40,371 nucleotides of DNA from Clostridiales bacterium (GTDB lineage Bacteria; Bacillota; Dethiobacteria; Dethiobacterales; Dethiobacteraceae). The notes beneath the pieces were generated by a model that saw only the letters and a program-made list of their open reading frames with translations, was not told the origin of the DNA and did not search any database. This document shows, piece after piece, positions 1 through 7,953 of this stretch (positions within the stretch are counted from its first letter, which is position 1; the number at the start of each line of letters is the position of its first letter). The stretch spans positions 1 through 40,371 of the forward strand of contig JAGXRM010000012.1 in the NCBI GenBank assembly GCA_018335855.1, in the 5' to 3' direction. A program made the translations under genes and the position numbers.

Positions 1-41
1 CCCGGAACAACAGGTATGGATACCACACAATCCAGATACAT
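1..41 (-). CDS. Transposase, N-terminal fragment at contig edge
   Basis: Reading leftward, an ATG at 41-39 is preceded by a GGAGG ribosome site at a normal distance and opens a frame encoding MYLDCVVSIPVVPG before the window ends. The same start appears in the right-hand copy at 40331. With 13-14 residues no domain can be identified; the assignment rests on its position inside the repeated element, behind a promoter and close to the terminus. The family call (IS1634-like) is a recollection of similar N-termini and is weak. Confidence 0.6.
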   Translation of the reverse strand, partial: MYLDCVVSIPVVP

Positions 42-88
42 AGAAGCCTCCTTTTCAGAGCCTTTTTGAGCGTCACTTTACACTCATA

Positions 89-117
89 ATTATACTATAT
101 ATCCAGTATTTTTGCAA
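89..117 (-). promoter_or_regulatory. IS transposase promoter (left copy)
   Basis: On the minus strand there is a TTGCAA box, a 17-base spacer and a perfect TATAAT. It lies about 48 bases before the transposase ATG and is mirrored exactly in the right-hand copy at 40255-40283. It drives transcription into the element, away from the interior of the window. Confidence 0.6.
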
Positions 118-191
118 TTGTTTTCGCGAGAAAAGTCAGTATTTTCAGTGGTTTTTAATGGCCTAAGAGCTTTTTTTCATGCACGGAGATA

Positions 192-1301
192 TTGAGTGAG
201 AAATATCACAGGAAGTTAAGGCATATACAGGACCTCAGGCAATTGGAAGAGATATTCCAGCATTTAGCACTGGATGGAACCAGAAAGAATGTTGCAACCA
301 CTGTTTTGTGTAGAATCGTAACCAGTATTGAGGAATTGAGAGAAGCAAGGGAAGATAGAACGGTGATTGATGCCGTCCTTGCCCAAGTGAAGGAGCAAAC
401 CATCAGTAGAGCATCGGAGCTACGTGACAGAGATGACTACAATCAAATGAATCGGGTGTTTAGGGCCTCACAGCAAAACTTCTCTAAGTTAAATCAAAAT
501 TACCCTGATGCGAATGTGTCGGATATATTAGACGAGATAAGAAGCATTGTTTCGTTGTATACATCCAGAAAGACTTCAAAATCAGTTGTCAAAGAAATGT
601 ATGCGAGCAGTTATATGAATGCAAAAGGGGTAAATAGGAGAGGAGACGATGACGAAGTGGGCAAACGGCAGCAGGTGTTGAAGTTGTTGCTTGACTATGC
701 TGGCGCGAGGGTTACGGACAATACAATTCCTTATCCCACATATCATCAGGTAGCTGCTTCCCAGTATAACGACGAAGTTTTTCATACCTATCAGGAGTTG
801 GGAGGAATTCTCCAAGCTTATCCGTTAAATATCCGTTCCTGGGACCTTGAAGTGAATGGTGTGGCCGTAGAACTGGATGAGGAACTGCACTTTAATCGGT
901 ATAGGGCAATATCTCTGCAATCTCCATTATACAAGTTGCTCCCCCATTTCGGTTTGCAAGAATACCGCAGCTATTGTGAGTTGTATGAGAATGAGTGCCT
1001 GAGGGCGGGTAGCTATGGTAAGAAATGGGCCAGCCCCAGCACAGAGGTACAGTTCGGTCATGCAGGCCAACCGCGAGACCTTGCAGGCAATGGTTCCCCA
1101 CGCTGGAAGCAAAGGGCTTTCTATGATTTCGTGAAGGATTTGTCTCCGCTTGTCATCAGCGTGCCTGTGGCTAGAATTTCTGTTTGGGATAAAGTTGATG
1201 TTGGTAGAGAAAAAGTATCCGTGGCAAAAATCTTAGATAGTAAAATGTATGATGCGGCAAATGAACTCCTACGCATTGTTCGATTCCGTGCAGGAGTATA
1301 A
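192..1301 (+). pseudogene. IS-truncated gene, DUF7255-like protein of unknown function
   Basis: The open frame starts at a TTG at 192 that lies inside the IS end. The first ten residues are IS-encoded, and native coding resumes at 222, so the original N-terminus is lost. About 360 residues of native sequence remain. The N-terminal half is charged and helical. The C-terminal half has a conserved-looking block with ELDEELHFNRYR (around residues 231-242) and WKQRAFYDFVKDL (around 306-318), which I associate with the DUF7255 family. The acidic and ELDEE-H pattern could be nuclease-like, but that is inference. A GGAG sequence (184-187) sits five bases upstream of the TTG, so the IS may supply a translation start and the fusion could still be expressed. 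No function is assigned. Confidence 0.55.
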
Positions 1302-1304
1302 GCG

Positions 1305-1332
1305 AAAAGCCCCAATGTGTGTTGGGGCTTTT
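1305..1332 (+). terminator. Rho-independent terminator
   Basis: An 11-bp perfect stem (AAAAGCCCCAA / TTGGGGCTTTT) with a six-base loop begins four bases after the stop of the upstream gene, and the right arm ends in a T run. The A-rich left arm would let it work in both directions. Confidence 0.85.
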
Positions 1333-1850
1333 CTGTAAACAAAGTAGGAATATGGAAATATTTGTGGAATTGGAAAAAGAGCAAGGTAACTTGGTCTTCC
1401 CTATGATGCTTTGCTTGATATTTCTTTCATGCACTCATTACACACAATTCTTTATGCTGATGCACATTATCTGCGCTTTGACAGAAAATGCAGGCTGGCT
1501 TATGCTTTCTCAGTATGATCAATGGGATAGAGGTTCCGTCATGTAGTCGAACAAGTAACAGAGGGCCTAAATATGTTTTCTATGATGAATTAGAACCTTA
1601 CTATAAGAGAGGTCAAGCCTAATCATTTACAATCATAAGAGTAGACAACCCGAAGAAGATTATCTTGAGCGGTTTAGAATGTTACGCGATTTCCTGAAAC
1701 CAGAAGATGATATCTTTTATCTCCGTTTTAACCGCTTCTCAGTACGTGATTTTGTTTTTGTATTGCAACCTTCACACATTAAGCTTCGCGAGCGAGTAGG
1801 GTGTCGCCACAGACATCGTGGTCAACTCCTTTCAATATTTTGCAAATAAA
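1333..1850 (+). other. Intergenic stretch with a degenerate coding remnant
   Basis: About 520 bases without an intact gene. At 1628-1849 a frame without a convincing start reads a protein-like sequence including PEEDYLERFRMLRDFLKPED and FYLRFNRFSVRDFVF. Just upstream, around 1570-1622, another frame reads YVFYDELEPYYKRGQA and then stops. The two pieces in different frames look like one decayed gene. I do not recognise the family. Confidence 0.35.
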
Positions 1851-1853
1851 AAT

Positions 1854-1883
1854 GAGGTCTAGGAACCGTAGTCCCTAGACCTC
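1854..1883 (-). terminator. Terminator of the restriction-modification operon
   Basis: A 10-bp stem (GAGGTCTAGG / CCTAGACCTC) around a ten-base loop. Read on the minus strand it is followed by a T-rich tract (ATTTTTATTT), as expected for the end of the leftward operon whose last stop codon is at 1924. Confidence 0.8.
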
Positions 1884-1923
1884 ACTATTGTTATAATATA
1901 TATTCTATTATTCAAACTAAACA

Positions 1924-3108
1924 CTAGTTGCACTCTCGGAGAGAAAGTGGGGAGTCGGAAATTGCGTTTTTACTATATAATAAATCCGCTTCTAGTTGAT
2001 AGAACTTATAACCTCCTCCTCCGGTCCAATTAGCTTCTTTAGATATCCCCCCTGGTTCACCTTGTATAACCTTAACCATTCTAGAAACTGCAAGGTCTAC
2101 GATATGTTTTCCAACTTCGATACCGATGTATTGTCTATTTAGCTTTTGTGCTACTGCTGAGGTAGTACCTGAACCGAGAAATGCATCTAGAACAATATCT
2201 CCTTCATTAGTTGATATTTCTAAAATTCGCTGTATCAGCTGTTCTGGTTTTGGTGTATCAAAAACGGGTTCTTCTGGAAATAACGAGAGCAAATGCTTTT
2301 TTGCCATTTTGTTAGAACCAACTTCATTACAAAGCCAAAGAGTTTCAGGTGTTACCCCTAGTGTTGCCTGAGATAAAAACTTTTTAATTCTAGGAACACC
2401 ATTTCCATCTTTGCCGAACCATATATTATTCTTAGCAATTTCTTGATTCATGCGTTGTTTGTTATATGCCCAACACCTACCGTTAGGCAATCTATGTATC
2501 TTTCCATTCGGAGCAATAAGCTCATAGAATTGGTTACTTACAGCGTGACCTGCTTGAACATTAGCAGATACAGACTGCCAAGGTCCTCTGGGATCATTAT
2601 CGGGATTTTTATATCTGGCCAATATCTCAGGAGTTGCGGGAAGAAGGTTTCTAGATAATTTAAAAGCCTTAGGATTGCGAGCATAAACTAAGATATACTC
2701 ATGATTATTAGAGAAAACTTTACGGTTTTCTCTTGAAGTTCTTTGCTGCCAAATAACTGTTGTAATGAAGTTCTTTCTTCCAAACACCTTATCAGCAGCG
2801 ACCTTAAGGTAATGCACTTCATTATCATCAATCGATATCCACAAGCTTCCATCTTCGCTTAAAAGTTGCTTTAGTTTTAATAGAGTTTTAGATATATTTT
2901 GAAGCCAAATATCATGGTTTGTATCGTCATGATAATGAGTATATTTTTCTTGATTATTGTAGGGAGGATCAATATATATGCATTTGATTTTCCCTAAAAG
3001 CTTATCTTTTAATATGTCTAGAACTAAATGATTGTCTCCCCGAATAAGCATATTTTCCGTATTGGAATCGCCATATGAATGCTCAGTTACATGATTAAGC
3101 TTAGCCAT
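1924..3108 (-). CDS. Site-specific DNA methyltransferase (N6/N4 type, beta order)
   Basis: Transfers a methyl group from S-adenosylmethionine to an exocyclic amine of a base in a specific DNA site, probably adenine N6. The catalytic motif IV DPPYN is at residues 47-51. The SAM-binding motif I FLGSGTT comes late, at 310-316, followed by the IGIE motif. This IV-then-I order is that of beta-class enzymes (N6_N4_Mtase family). The intervening roughly 200 residues would carry the target-recognition region. The length of 394 aa is normal. It is the last gene of a leftward operon, 19 bases after the second methyltransferase, and is followed by a strong terminator. Together with the two upstream genes it forms a restriction-modification system. 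The specificity cannot be read from sequence. Confidence 0.88.
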   Translation of the reverse strand: MAKLNHVTEHSYGDSNTENMLIRGDNHLVLDILKDKLLGKIKCIYIDPPYNNQEKYTHYHDDTNHDIWLQNISKTLLKLKQLLSEDGSLWISIDDNEVHYLKVAADKVFGRKNFITTVIWQQRTSRENRKVFSNNHEYILVYARNPKAFKLSRNLLPATPEILARYKNPDNDPRGPWQSVSANVQAGHAVSNQFYELIAPNGKIHRLPNGRCWAYNKQRMNQEIAKNNIWFGKDGNGVPRIKKFLSQATLGVTPETLWLCNEVGSNKMAKKHLLSLFPEEPVFDTPKPEQLIQRILEISTNEGDIVLDAFLGSGTTSAVAQKLNRQYIGIEVGKHIVDLAVSRMVKVIQGEPGGISKEANWTGGGGYKFYQLEADLLYSKNAISDSPLSLRECN

Positions 3109-3127
3109 CTAATAATCAACTCCAATA

Positions 3128-4450
3128 CTATTTTTTACATACTATTAGTAGTTCTGCTTGTTCTGAAGCTTTAAAGTTTTTGTCTGAGTGATTTAACTTA
3201 CTGTGTGAAAATTGACCAGCTGAAATAATTTCTACCTGTTTAAAATACCTATTTGCCATTAATCCTAACTGTTCAATGGAAAGTAATCTAGGTGTAGATT
3301 TTGATGCCTTATCATATGGTGAATAAGATAAAACTAACGAGGCTCCTAGTTCGCTTACCTTATCAAATAAAACATCAAATGCTTTGGGAGCTTTGCTTTT
3401 AATACAAAACGGAGACTGATGTCTATCTGACCTATATACACCCCTGCTAATCTTACCATTTGCAAATGTTTTTGAAACTGTAGGATTGTCTCGTAAACAT
3501 ATTGTTTCAAGCACATGATAGTACCGACTATAATGATATCTAGTATATGGCGGATCTGCATATACAACCTTAACACTGTGGTTAAAAGAATTTAAAGCAT
3601 CTACATAATCCATTTTGTAGCTAACATGATCAGATTTCGGTATTTCTTGTGTCAAGTATCGCTCTAGCCATACTTCATAATTAGTAAATACATTATGGTT
3701 TCTATCATTTAATATCTTTTTTACTAAACTAATTTTGGGTTTACCGCTAGCATTTCTAGGTTTAATAGGCTGGGCAAATTGTTTCCCCACTGTGTTCACT
3801 ATATCGCTTGCTGTACTTAATGTAGCTGCTAGATAAGTATCTTTAGCATCTTTAGGCAATTTTGAAATCTGCTCTAATAAGGAATCCATCTGAATAGATT
3901 GTAAGTAGGAAAAGTAGAGACCACCAAAGTACCGCCCTACTAGAGCCCCTGAATTAGTTAAGAGGTTATACTGTTGTAAACGCTTAACCGTTTCTTCCAA
4001 AGCATTTAATAGTTCAGTAGAGCAATTTGATATAAAGCCTTGCTCATAACTAATTACTGAACCACTTTCAATTAGCTCACATAATGGGAAATAATTTCCT
4101 GCATAAGCTTGTTTAATAGACTCTAGCTCGTAATAAATCATCGGTTCAAAACACCATTGTAAAGTTTCATAATGTTTAGAAGTCTTACAATGATTAATAA
4201 ATGTGCTTGTTTTATAATTATTTAGAGCAGGCCTTAACAGCGCTGTACATATAACTCTTGAATATTCCTGAATATCTACTGATATTACTTTTCTTCTTTG
4301 AGCTAGGTAGGCTGAGACAGTTCCCGAACCAGCAAATAAATCGCAAATACACCCACGGCTAGGATCCACCATATCAACTGTGTTTTCTATGAAGTCAAGA
4401 AATCTCAGCTTGCTACCCAGGTAGTGGATAGGTCTAAATGGTTTTTGCAT
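3128..4450 (-). CDS. DNA adenine methyltransferase (alpha/D12-like order)
   Basis: A second methyltransferase, unlike its neighbour. The N-terminal YLGSK segment (10-14) and motif I FAGSGT (39-44) bind SAM, and the catalytic DPPY lies at about 299-302, followed by TRYHYSRYYHVLE. The motif I-then-IV order and the YLGSK start resemble D12-class adenine methylases, with a long insert between the motifs that probably holds the recognition domain. Start is ATG with GGAG eight bases upstream. It sits between the nuclease gene (25-base gap) and the other methyltransferase. Two unlike methyltransferases next to one nuclease usually mean an asymmetric recognition site, with each enzyme protecting one strand. 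That reading is inference. Confidence 0.88.
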   Translation of the reverse strand: MQKPFRPIHYLGSKLRFLDFIENTVDMVDPSRGCICDLFAGSGTVSAYLAQRRKVISVDIQEYSRVICTALLRPALNNYKTSTFINHCKTSKHYETLQWCFEPMIYYELESIKQAYAGNYFPLCELIESGSVISYEQGFISNCSTELLNALEETVKRLQQYNLLTNSGALVGRYFGGLYFSYLQSIQMDSLLEQISKLPKDAKDTYLAATLSTASDIVNTVGKQFAQPIKPRNASGKPKISLVKKILNDRNHNVFTNYEVWLERYLTQEIPKSDHVSYKMDYVDALNSFNHSVKVVYADPPYTRYHYSRYYHVLETICLRDNPTVSKTFANGKISRGVYRSDRHQSPFCIKSKAPKAFDVLFDKVSELGASLVLSYSPYDKASKSTPRLLSIEQLGLMANRYFKQVEIISAGQFSHSKLNHSDKNFKASEQAELLIVCKK

Positions 4451-4475
4451 TTTTTTCTCCTACTGGGTTTGGATT

Positions 4476-5594
4476 CTAATCTTTTATTTCCCAAAATGGC
4501 AAATGATCACAATGTTTCCTTAATTCCTTAACTACAGAATGTATTCTTTGCATTCTATCCTGACGACCAGTATAGTTTCTATCTGCAAACCTTTTTATTT
4601 CTGAATAGATAGTATCTGTCGGCATTGCAAGAATATATAGGAACATCCTAGTAGACACACGGATAAAAACTGCAATTGGGCGGCCATTATCAGGATATGT
4701 TTTGCCTGCTGCGGCTTGCAACTCAAATCGATAGTTTTGACTCCTTACTGATACACTTGGTCTAATCTCTATTTCTCCCAGGGTGCCATCTAAATGAACA
4801 TTCCTTAAAAGAATTCTTAGACTATTATCCCCTACTCGTGCACCAAAGAAGTGGGTAAAAGAGAATTTATCAAAATTGGCCTGATTCCATCGGACATCCC
4901 CTCTTGGAATTTCCGCTATAAGGACAGCATCTTCTTCACTAAAGTTCCATGCATCCAAATCATGATCTTCTGCCGATTCCTCAGAAACGAGTTCTACTTC
5001 CTCTTCAGCTTCACATGCATCTTTAACTAATTTTTTCACCTTTCTGTACGTTCTAGAGTTTTCCTTAGCTTTTTCTAAAACTTCAGTATCTTCAAGCTGA
5101 AACAAATTAACATCATTATGTTTCAACCAGTTATTCCAAAAAGATTCAATCTCGTTTATTTCACGGCTTCCAACACTAATAATACTAAAAGCTTCCCAGT
5201 TTCGTCTTAAACCTTTTTCAGTTAAATTAGCAGAGCCAAGTATCAATATTCCACCATCTTTATTTTTAAACCAGCTAAACTTTGGATGAAATAATGATCC
5301 ATTTACTGTATGCATAAATATCAAAACTTCTAAGCCGGGATATAACTGGTTGAGTTCTATTAACCGTATAAGCGTTTTTTCATTTGTGATTTCATCAATA
5401 CCTACTATTAATTTGTAACTACCAGTTGAAACAAGCTTTATAAAAATATCATCTTCCAAAAAAAGCCGAACGCCACCTGCTGTAACAAAAGCATAGACTC
5501 CGCCACCACCACGTGCTTCTTCACAAGCCTTTAATAATGCTTCGTGAAATGAATACGAGTCAGGATATGTTGGATCTTGAATATGTAGACTCAT
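4476..5594 (-). CDS. PLD-family restriction endonuclease, BfiI/NgoFVII-like
   Basis: Probable DNA-cleaving subunit of the adjoining restriction-modification system. The N-terminal domain carries a single phospholipase-D signature: H103-P-K105, then G120-S-A-N123-L-T. In the metal-independent enzyme BfiI one such half-site per chain is completed by dimerisation. An acidic linker (around residues 205-225) leads to a C-terminal domain with IPRGDVRWNQANFDKFSFTH-FFGA, the pattern of the B3-like DNA-binding domain found in NgoFVII/BfiI relatives. The length of 372 aa is close to BfiI. It is the first gene of the leftward operon; the start ATG follows GGTAGGG. A PLD-type repair or toxin nuclease is an alternative, but two adjacent methyltransferases make restriction much more likely. 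Confidence 0.83.
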   Translation of the reverse strand: MSLHIQDPTYPDSYSFHEALLKACEEARGGGGVYAFVTAGGVRLFLEDDIFIKLVSTGSYKLIVGIDEITNEKTLIRLIELNQLYPGLEVLIFMHTVNGSLFHPKFSWFKNKDGGILILGSANLTEKGLRRNWEAFSIISVGSREINEIESFWNNWLKHNDVNLFQLEDTEVLEKAKENSRTYRKVKKLVKDACEAEEEVELVSEESAEDHDLDAWNFSEEDAVLIAEIPRGDVRWNQANFDKFSFTHFFGARVGDNSLRILLRNVHLDGTLGEIEIRPSVSVRSQNYRFELQAAAGKTYPDNGRPIAVFIRVSTRMFLYILAMPTDTIYSEIKRFADRNYTGRQDRMQRIHSVVKELRKHCDHLPFWEIKD

Positions 5595-5764
5595 TTTATC
5601 CCTACCTTTCGTAGCCCAACTATCAATGTATACATTAATTAGACATCACAGGTAGTTTCCCCTTTTTTTATACGTCCTGACAATCGTTAATTGAATTACA
5701 AACATATGTTCTACATAATGTTTAAATTTCCTTCCTAGATGAAAAATATTAAAGGGGGCCAACG

Positions 5765-6088
5765 ATGAGGAGACTGGAGATGCTGAAAGCAAGAGAAATA
5801 CTGCGACTGAAATTCGAAGCAGGATTATCTGTACGTGATATCGGTAACGCCTGCAATTGCGGCAAGAGCACGGTGTCGGATCTGCTTAAAAGGGCTCAAA
5901 AGGCCAAAATAACGTGGCCCATTGAGCTTACGGACAAGCAGTTAATGTCGGCACTATACCCGCCAACAGAAAGCCCGACATCGCATCCTGAGCCCGATAT
6001 GGAGTACACCTTCCACGAGATGAAGAAAAAGAATGTAACCCTTATGCTCCTTTGGGAGGAATACAACCTGAGTTCCCGAAAAGTATAA
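5765..6088 (+). pseudogene. istA: Truncated IS21-family transposase IstA
   Basis: The 107-residue frame has the N-terminal helix-turn-helix of IS21 IstA proteins (LRLKFEAGLSVRDIGNACNC, then GKSTVSDLLKRA) followed by the segment that leads into the catalytic core (TLMLLWEEYN). IstA is normally several hundred residues, but this one stops after LSSRKV with no DDE core, and no istB follows. The ribosome site (AAAGGGGGCC) and ATG are intact, so a short DNA-binding peptide could still be made. Bases 6089-6277 hold no recognisable continuation. It is a decayed element on the edge of the restriction-modification locus. Confidence 0.8.
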
Positions 6089-6277
6089 CGATGAATTCTT
6101 GAAAAAACGCGTAACTATTCAGGGGTAATAATTAAATAAACACAGGAAAGCGCTAGGAAGATTATAAAAAAATGAGTACAAGGAAAAAAGGCACGAAAAA
6201 AGAGAACCTATATCAAGCTTACAGGCTCTTGAGGTTTCTGTTTTATGATAGTGCGGAAAATATTACAGATGTTCCGA

Positions 6278-6751
6278 TTACCCATCGCCGCCGGGGTGTT
6301 CAAAATCAAATGTGGGAAGGATTCCATTAAAAATATCATTAATCGTCACATAAACATTGGCGCCCTGTTTTTTCAGTGTTGAGATAAGGCTGGCAATTTT
6401 CGCGTAATTTTTGGCACCTTCCTCGGAGCGAAAACAACCCGCAACCTATCCGTCCCCACATTGAATCATTCCGCCGCACGAGCATACGGATTCCGGTTTC
6501 TTTTCAATGATTTTAGTGGGGTTCTGGAAAAGCTCAATGGTGCGACCGGGATGACCCCATTGCCCGCCGGGCTTTTTGCCGCTTTGCTGGCGGAGGCTTT
6601 TTGCCTTCGCTTTCCGAAACCCGTCTGTCGATGGCGGCTTGCTGGAATTGGCGCTGTTCTTGCTGAGCATGGCCTTAAATTTATCTCTCTGATCACGCAG
6701 CGCCGCAACTTCATCCGTGAGTCTTTCGATCTCCTTGTGGTCGAGTTTCAT
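6278..6751 (-). pseudogene. Internally deleted IS66-family transposase (TnpC)
   Basis: Reading leftward from the ATG at 6751 (AGGAGG upstream), the first 101 residues are the leucine-zipper/basic N-terminus of IS66 transposases (LRDQRDKFKAMLSKNSANSS, KPPSTD, then a GKKPGGQWGHPG segment and a Cys pair). A TAG at 6448-6446 interrupts the frame. In the same frame the C-terminal tail continues (GCFRSEEGAKNYAKIASLIS, then TLKKQGANVY) to a TAA at 6280-6278. The roughly 300-residue DDE core between them is missing. This is an in-frame deletion derivative with a stop at the junction and cannot encode an active transposase. Confidence 0.85.
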
Positions 6752-6785
6752 GAAAGGCCTCCTGTCTGATACGTTCTTGAAAAAT

Positions 6786-7649
6786 CTACTGTGTTAATGC
6801 CGCCTTAAAATTCTTTGCCAGAGGATAAAGATAAATGTCTTTGATGGGTAAAATGGCATCCTTATGCCCACCGTCACGGCCGCGCCCCGTTGTATTTCCT
6901 ACATGGATCCAATTTGCAGCCCGGTAAGAAATGCCCCGGAAGCGACCTGCTTCCACAAAGGTTTCAAGACAGTAAACAGGGTGACCGTACTTGGATTGCC
7001 AGTCATCCGCAACCCTGCGCACGACCAGCGACAATATGTGGCTTGCCAGATATGCAACCTTGACCCATGGAAAGATTAGAAACCTTGTGTTATTCGTCAT
7101 GTTATTGAGCCCGCGTACCCTTTGTCTTTTGTCCCAGCCGATAAAATCGTCCCTCTCCCGGCACGACCACGCTGCCGACCCAAACAGCAAGCAGGATAGC
7201 GACTGTCCATCACGGCTATATACCATATACTTCATATTCTCACCAATTGTCCGATCAAATCCAAGATAGTGGTATTGGTCTATGTATGATTTGAATGTAG
7301 TTAAATCTCTACCTGAACTCACGTTTTCTATGCGTAAGGGACGCAGCTCCGGCAATTTTCTAATGATAGGCGTCGTGTCATGCTCAATATGTTTGATTAC
7401 GTCAGACCCGCCCCCTGAACGTGATGGCTTCAGTGGTGCAGGAAGTCTTATCCTGTCCGCTTTGTCGAGCTCGCGTAGCAGATCCCTGCATGATATGTCT
7501 TTCAACTTCCCGTTTGGACCCTGCCAGCGCCACATTCGACAAATATGTTGCGATATCTGTGTACGGTTCCATTCAGGGTTCTCCCTGATGACATTCCGAA
7601 TTTGCTCAACTCTATTTTCCGTTATTTCCGGTCTTGTGCGACTCAACAT
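6786..7649 (-). CDS. Stand-alone DruA-like protein (DUF4338)
   Basis: Protein of about 287 aa of the DUF4338/DruA family, named after one subunit of the Druantia anti-phage system; its biochemical activity is not known to me. Family hallmarks are visible: YHYLGF, IGWDKRQR, NNTRFLIFPWVKVAYLASHI, ETFVEAGRFRGISYRAANWI and a GNTTGRGR tail. Start: a frame opens at 7667, but AAAGGAGAA lies just upstream of the ATG at 7649, so that start is preferred. None of the other Druantia genes (druB-druE) is near. The neighbours are IS66 and IS21 remnants, so it may be an IS-associated or transposase-related member rather than a defence subunit. Confidence 0.75.
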   Translation of the reverse strand: MLSRTRPEITENRVEQIRNVIRENPEWNRTQISQHICRMWRWQGPNGKLKDISCRDLLRELDKADRIRLPAPLKPSRSGGGSDVIKHIEHDTTPIIRKLPELRPLRIENVSSGRDLTTFKSYIDQYHYLGFDRTIGENMKYMVYSRDGQSLSCLLFGSAAWSCRERDDFIGWDKRQRVRGLNNMTNNTRFLIFPWVKVAYLASHILSLVVRRVADDWQSKYGHPVYCLETFVEAGRFRGISYRAANWIHVGNTTGRGRDGGHKDAILPIKDIYLYPLAKNFKAALTQ

Positions 7650-7901
7650 TTGTTCTCCTTTGATCAAAATCTTTTAACTGATAATATATTCGACGCAGAC
7701 CGGTTAGAGTTCTGCTTTTGAATGAAATTTTGTTGCAATTAAAATAAAATGTGGGAAATAAGTTGGCTGTGGAGCACAGGACGACTAAATAAAAAAGGAA
7801 CCGATATTCGATTCCTAAATTATTTCTTGCTTTCAGTTGAACTGGTACCCCTGAATAGTTACCATTAATCATGCGTCAGCTCTGTTTATAGCCCTTTTTG
7901 C

Positions 7902-7930
7902 TGGACTTAATCCTTATTACATAGTATAAT
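7902..7930 (+). promoter_or_regulatory. Sigma-A-type promoter for the methyltransferase gene
   Basis: A TGGACT box at 7902-7907, a 17-base spacer and a perfect TATAAT at 7925-7930, about 23 bases before the TTG start codon at 7954. The -35 match is four of six. Confidence 0.5.
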
Positions 7931-7953
7931 AGAGTAGTAAAAGGAGGAATACC

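Larger units (their letters stand above)
1..221 (-). mobile_element. IS end, left copy (runs off window)
   Basis: This 221-base segment is the exact reverse complement of positions 40151-40371. Identity stops sharply at 221/222, which marks the IS terminus. Read from the terminus inward, the element begins CCTTAACTTCCTGTGATATT. It carries a sigma70-type promoter, a ribosome site and the first codons of a transposase that runs leftward off the window. Only one end of the element is present, so the opposite terminus and the target duplication cannot be checked here. The family is uncertain; an IS4/IS1634-like DDE element is a guess from the few N-terminal residues. Confidence 0.9.

Noticed and set aside
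1319-1546. A 75-codon plus-strand frame after the first terminator
   Set aside because: It starts inside the terminator hairpin, has no ribosome site, and its composition is that of random AT-rich DNA.
6172-6330. A 52-codon plus-strand frame starting MSTRKKGTKKENLYQAY
   Set aside because: It has no clear ribosome site, is short, and its 3' third runs antisense to the recognisable IS66 C-terminal tail. The start may be a scrap of another element, but a gene cannot be supported.
7612-7872. An 86-codon minus-strand frame upstream of the DruA-like gene
   Set aside because: It overlaps the DruA start region, has no ribosome site and no recognisable motif.
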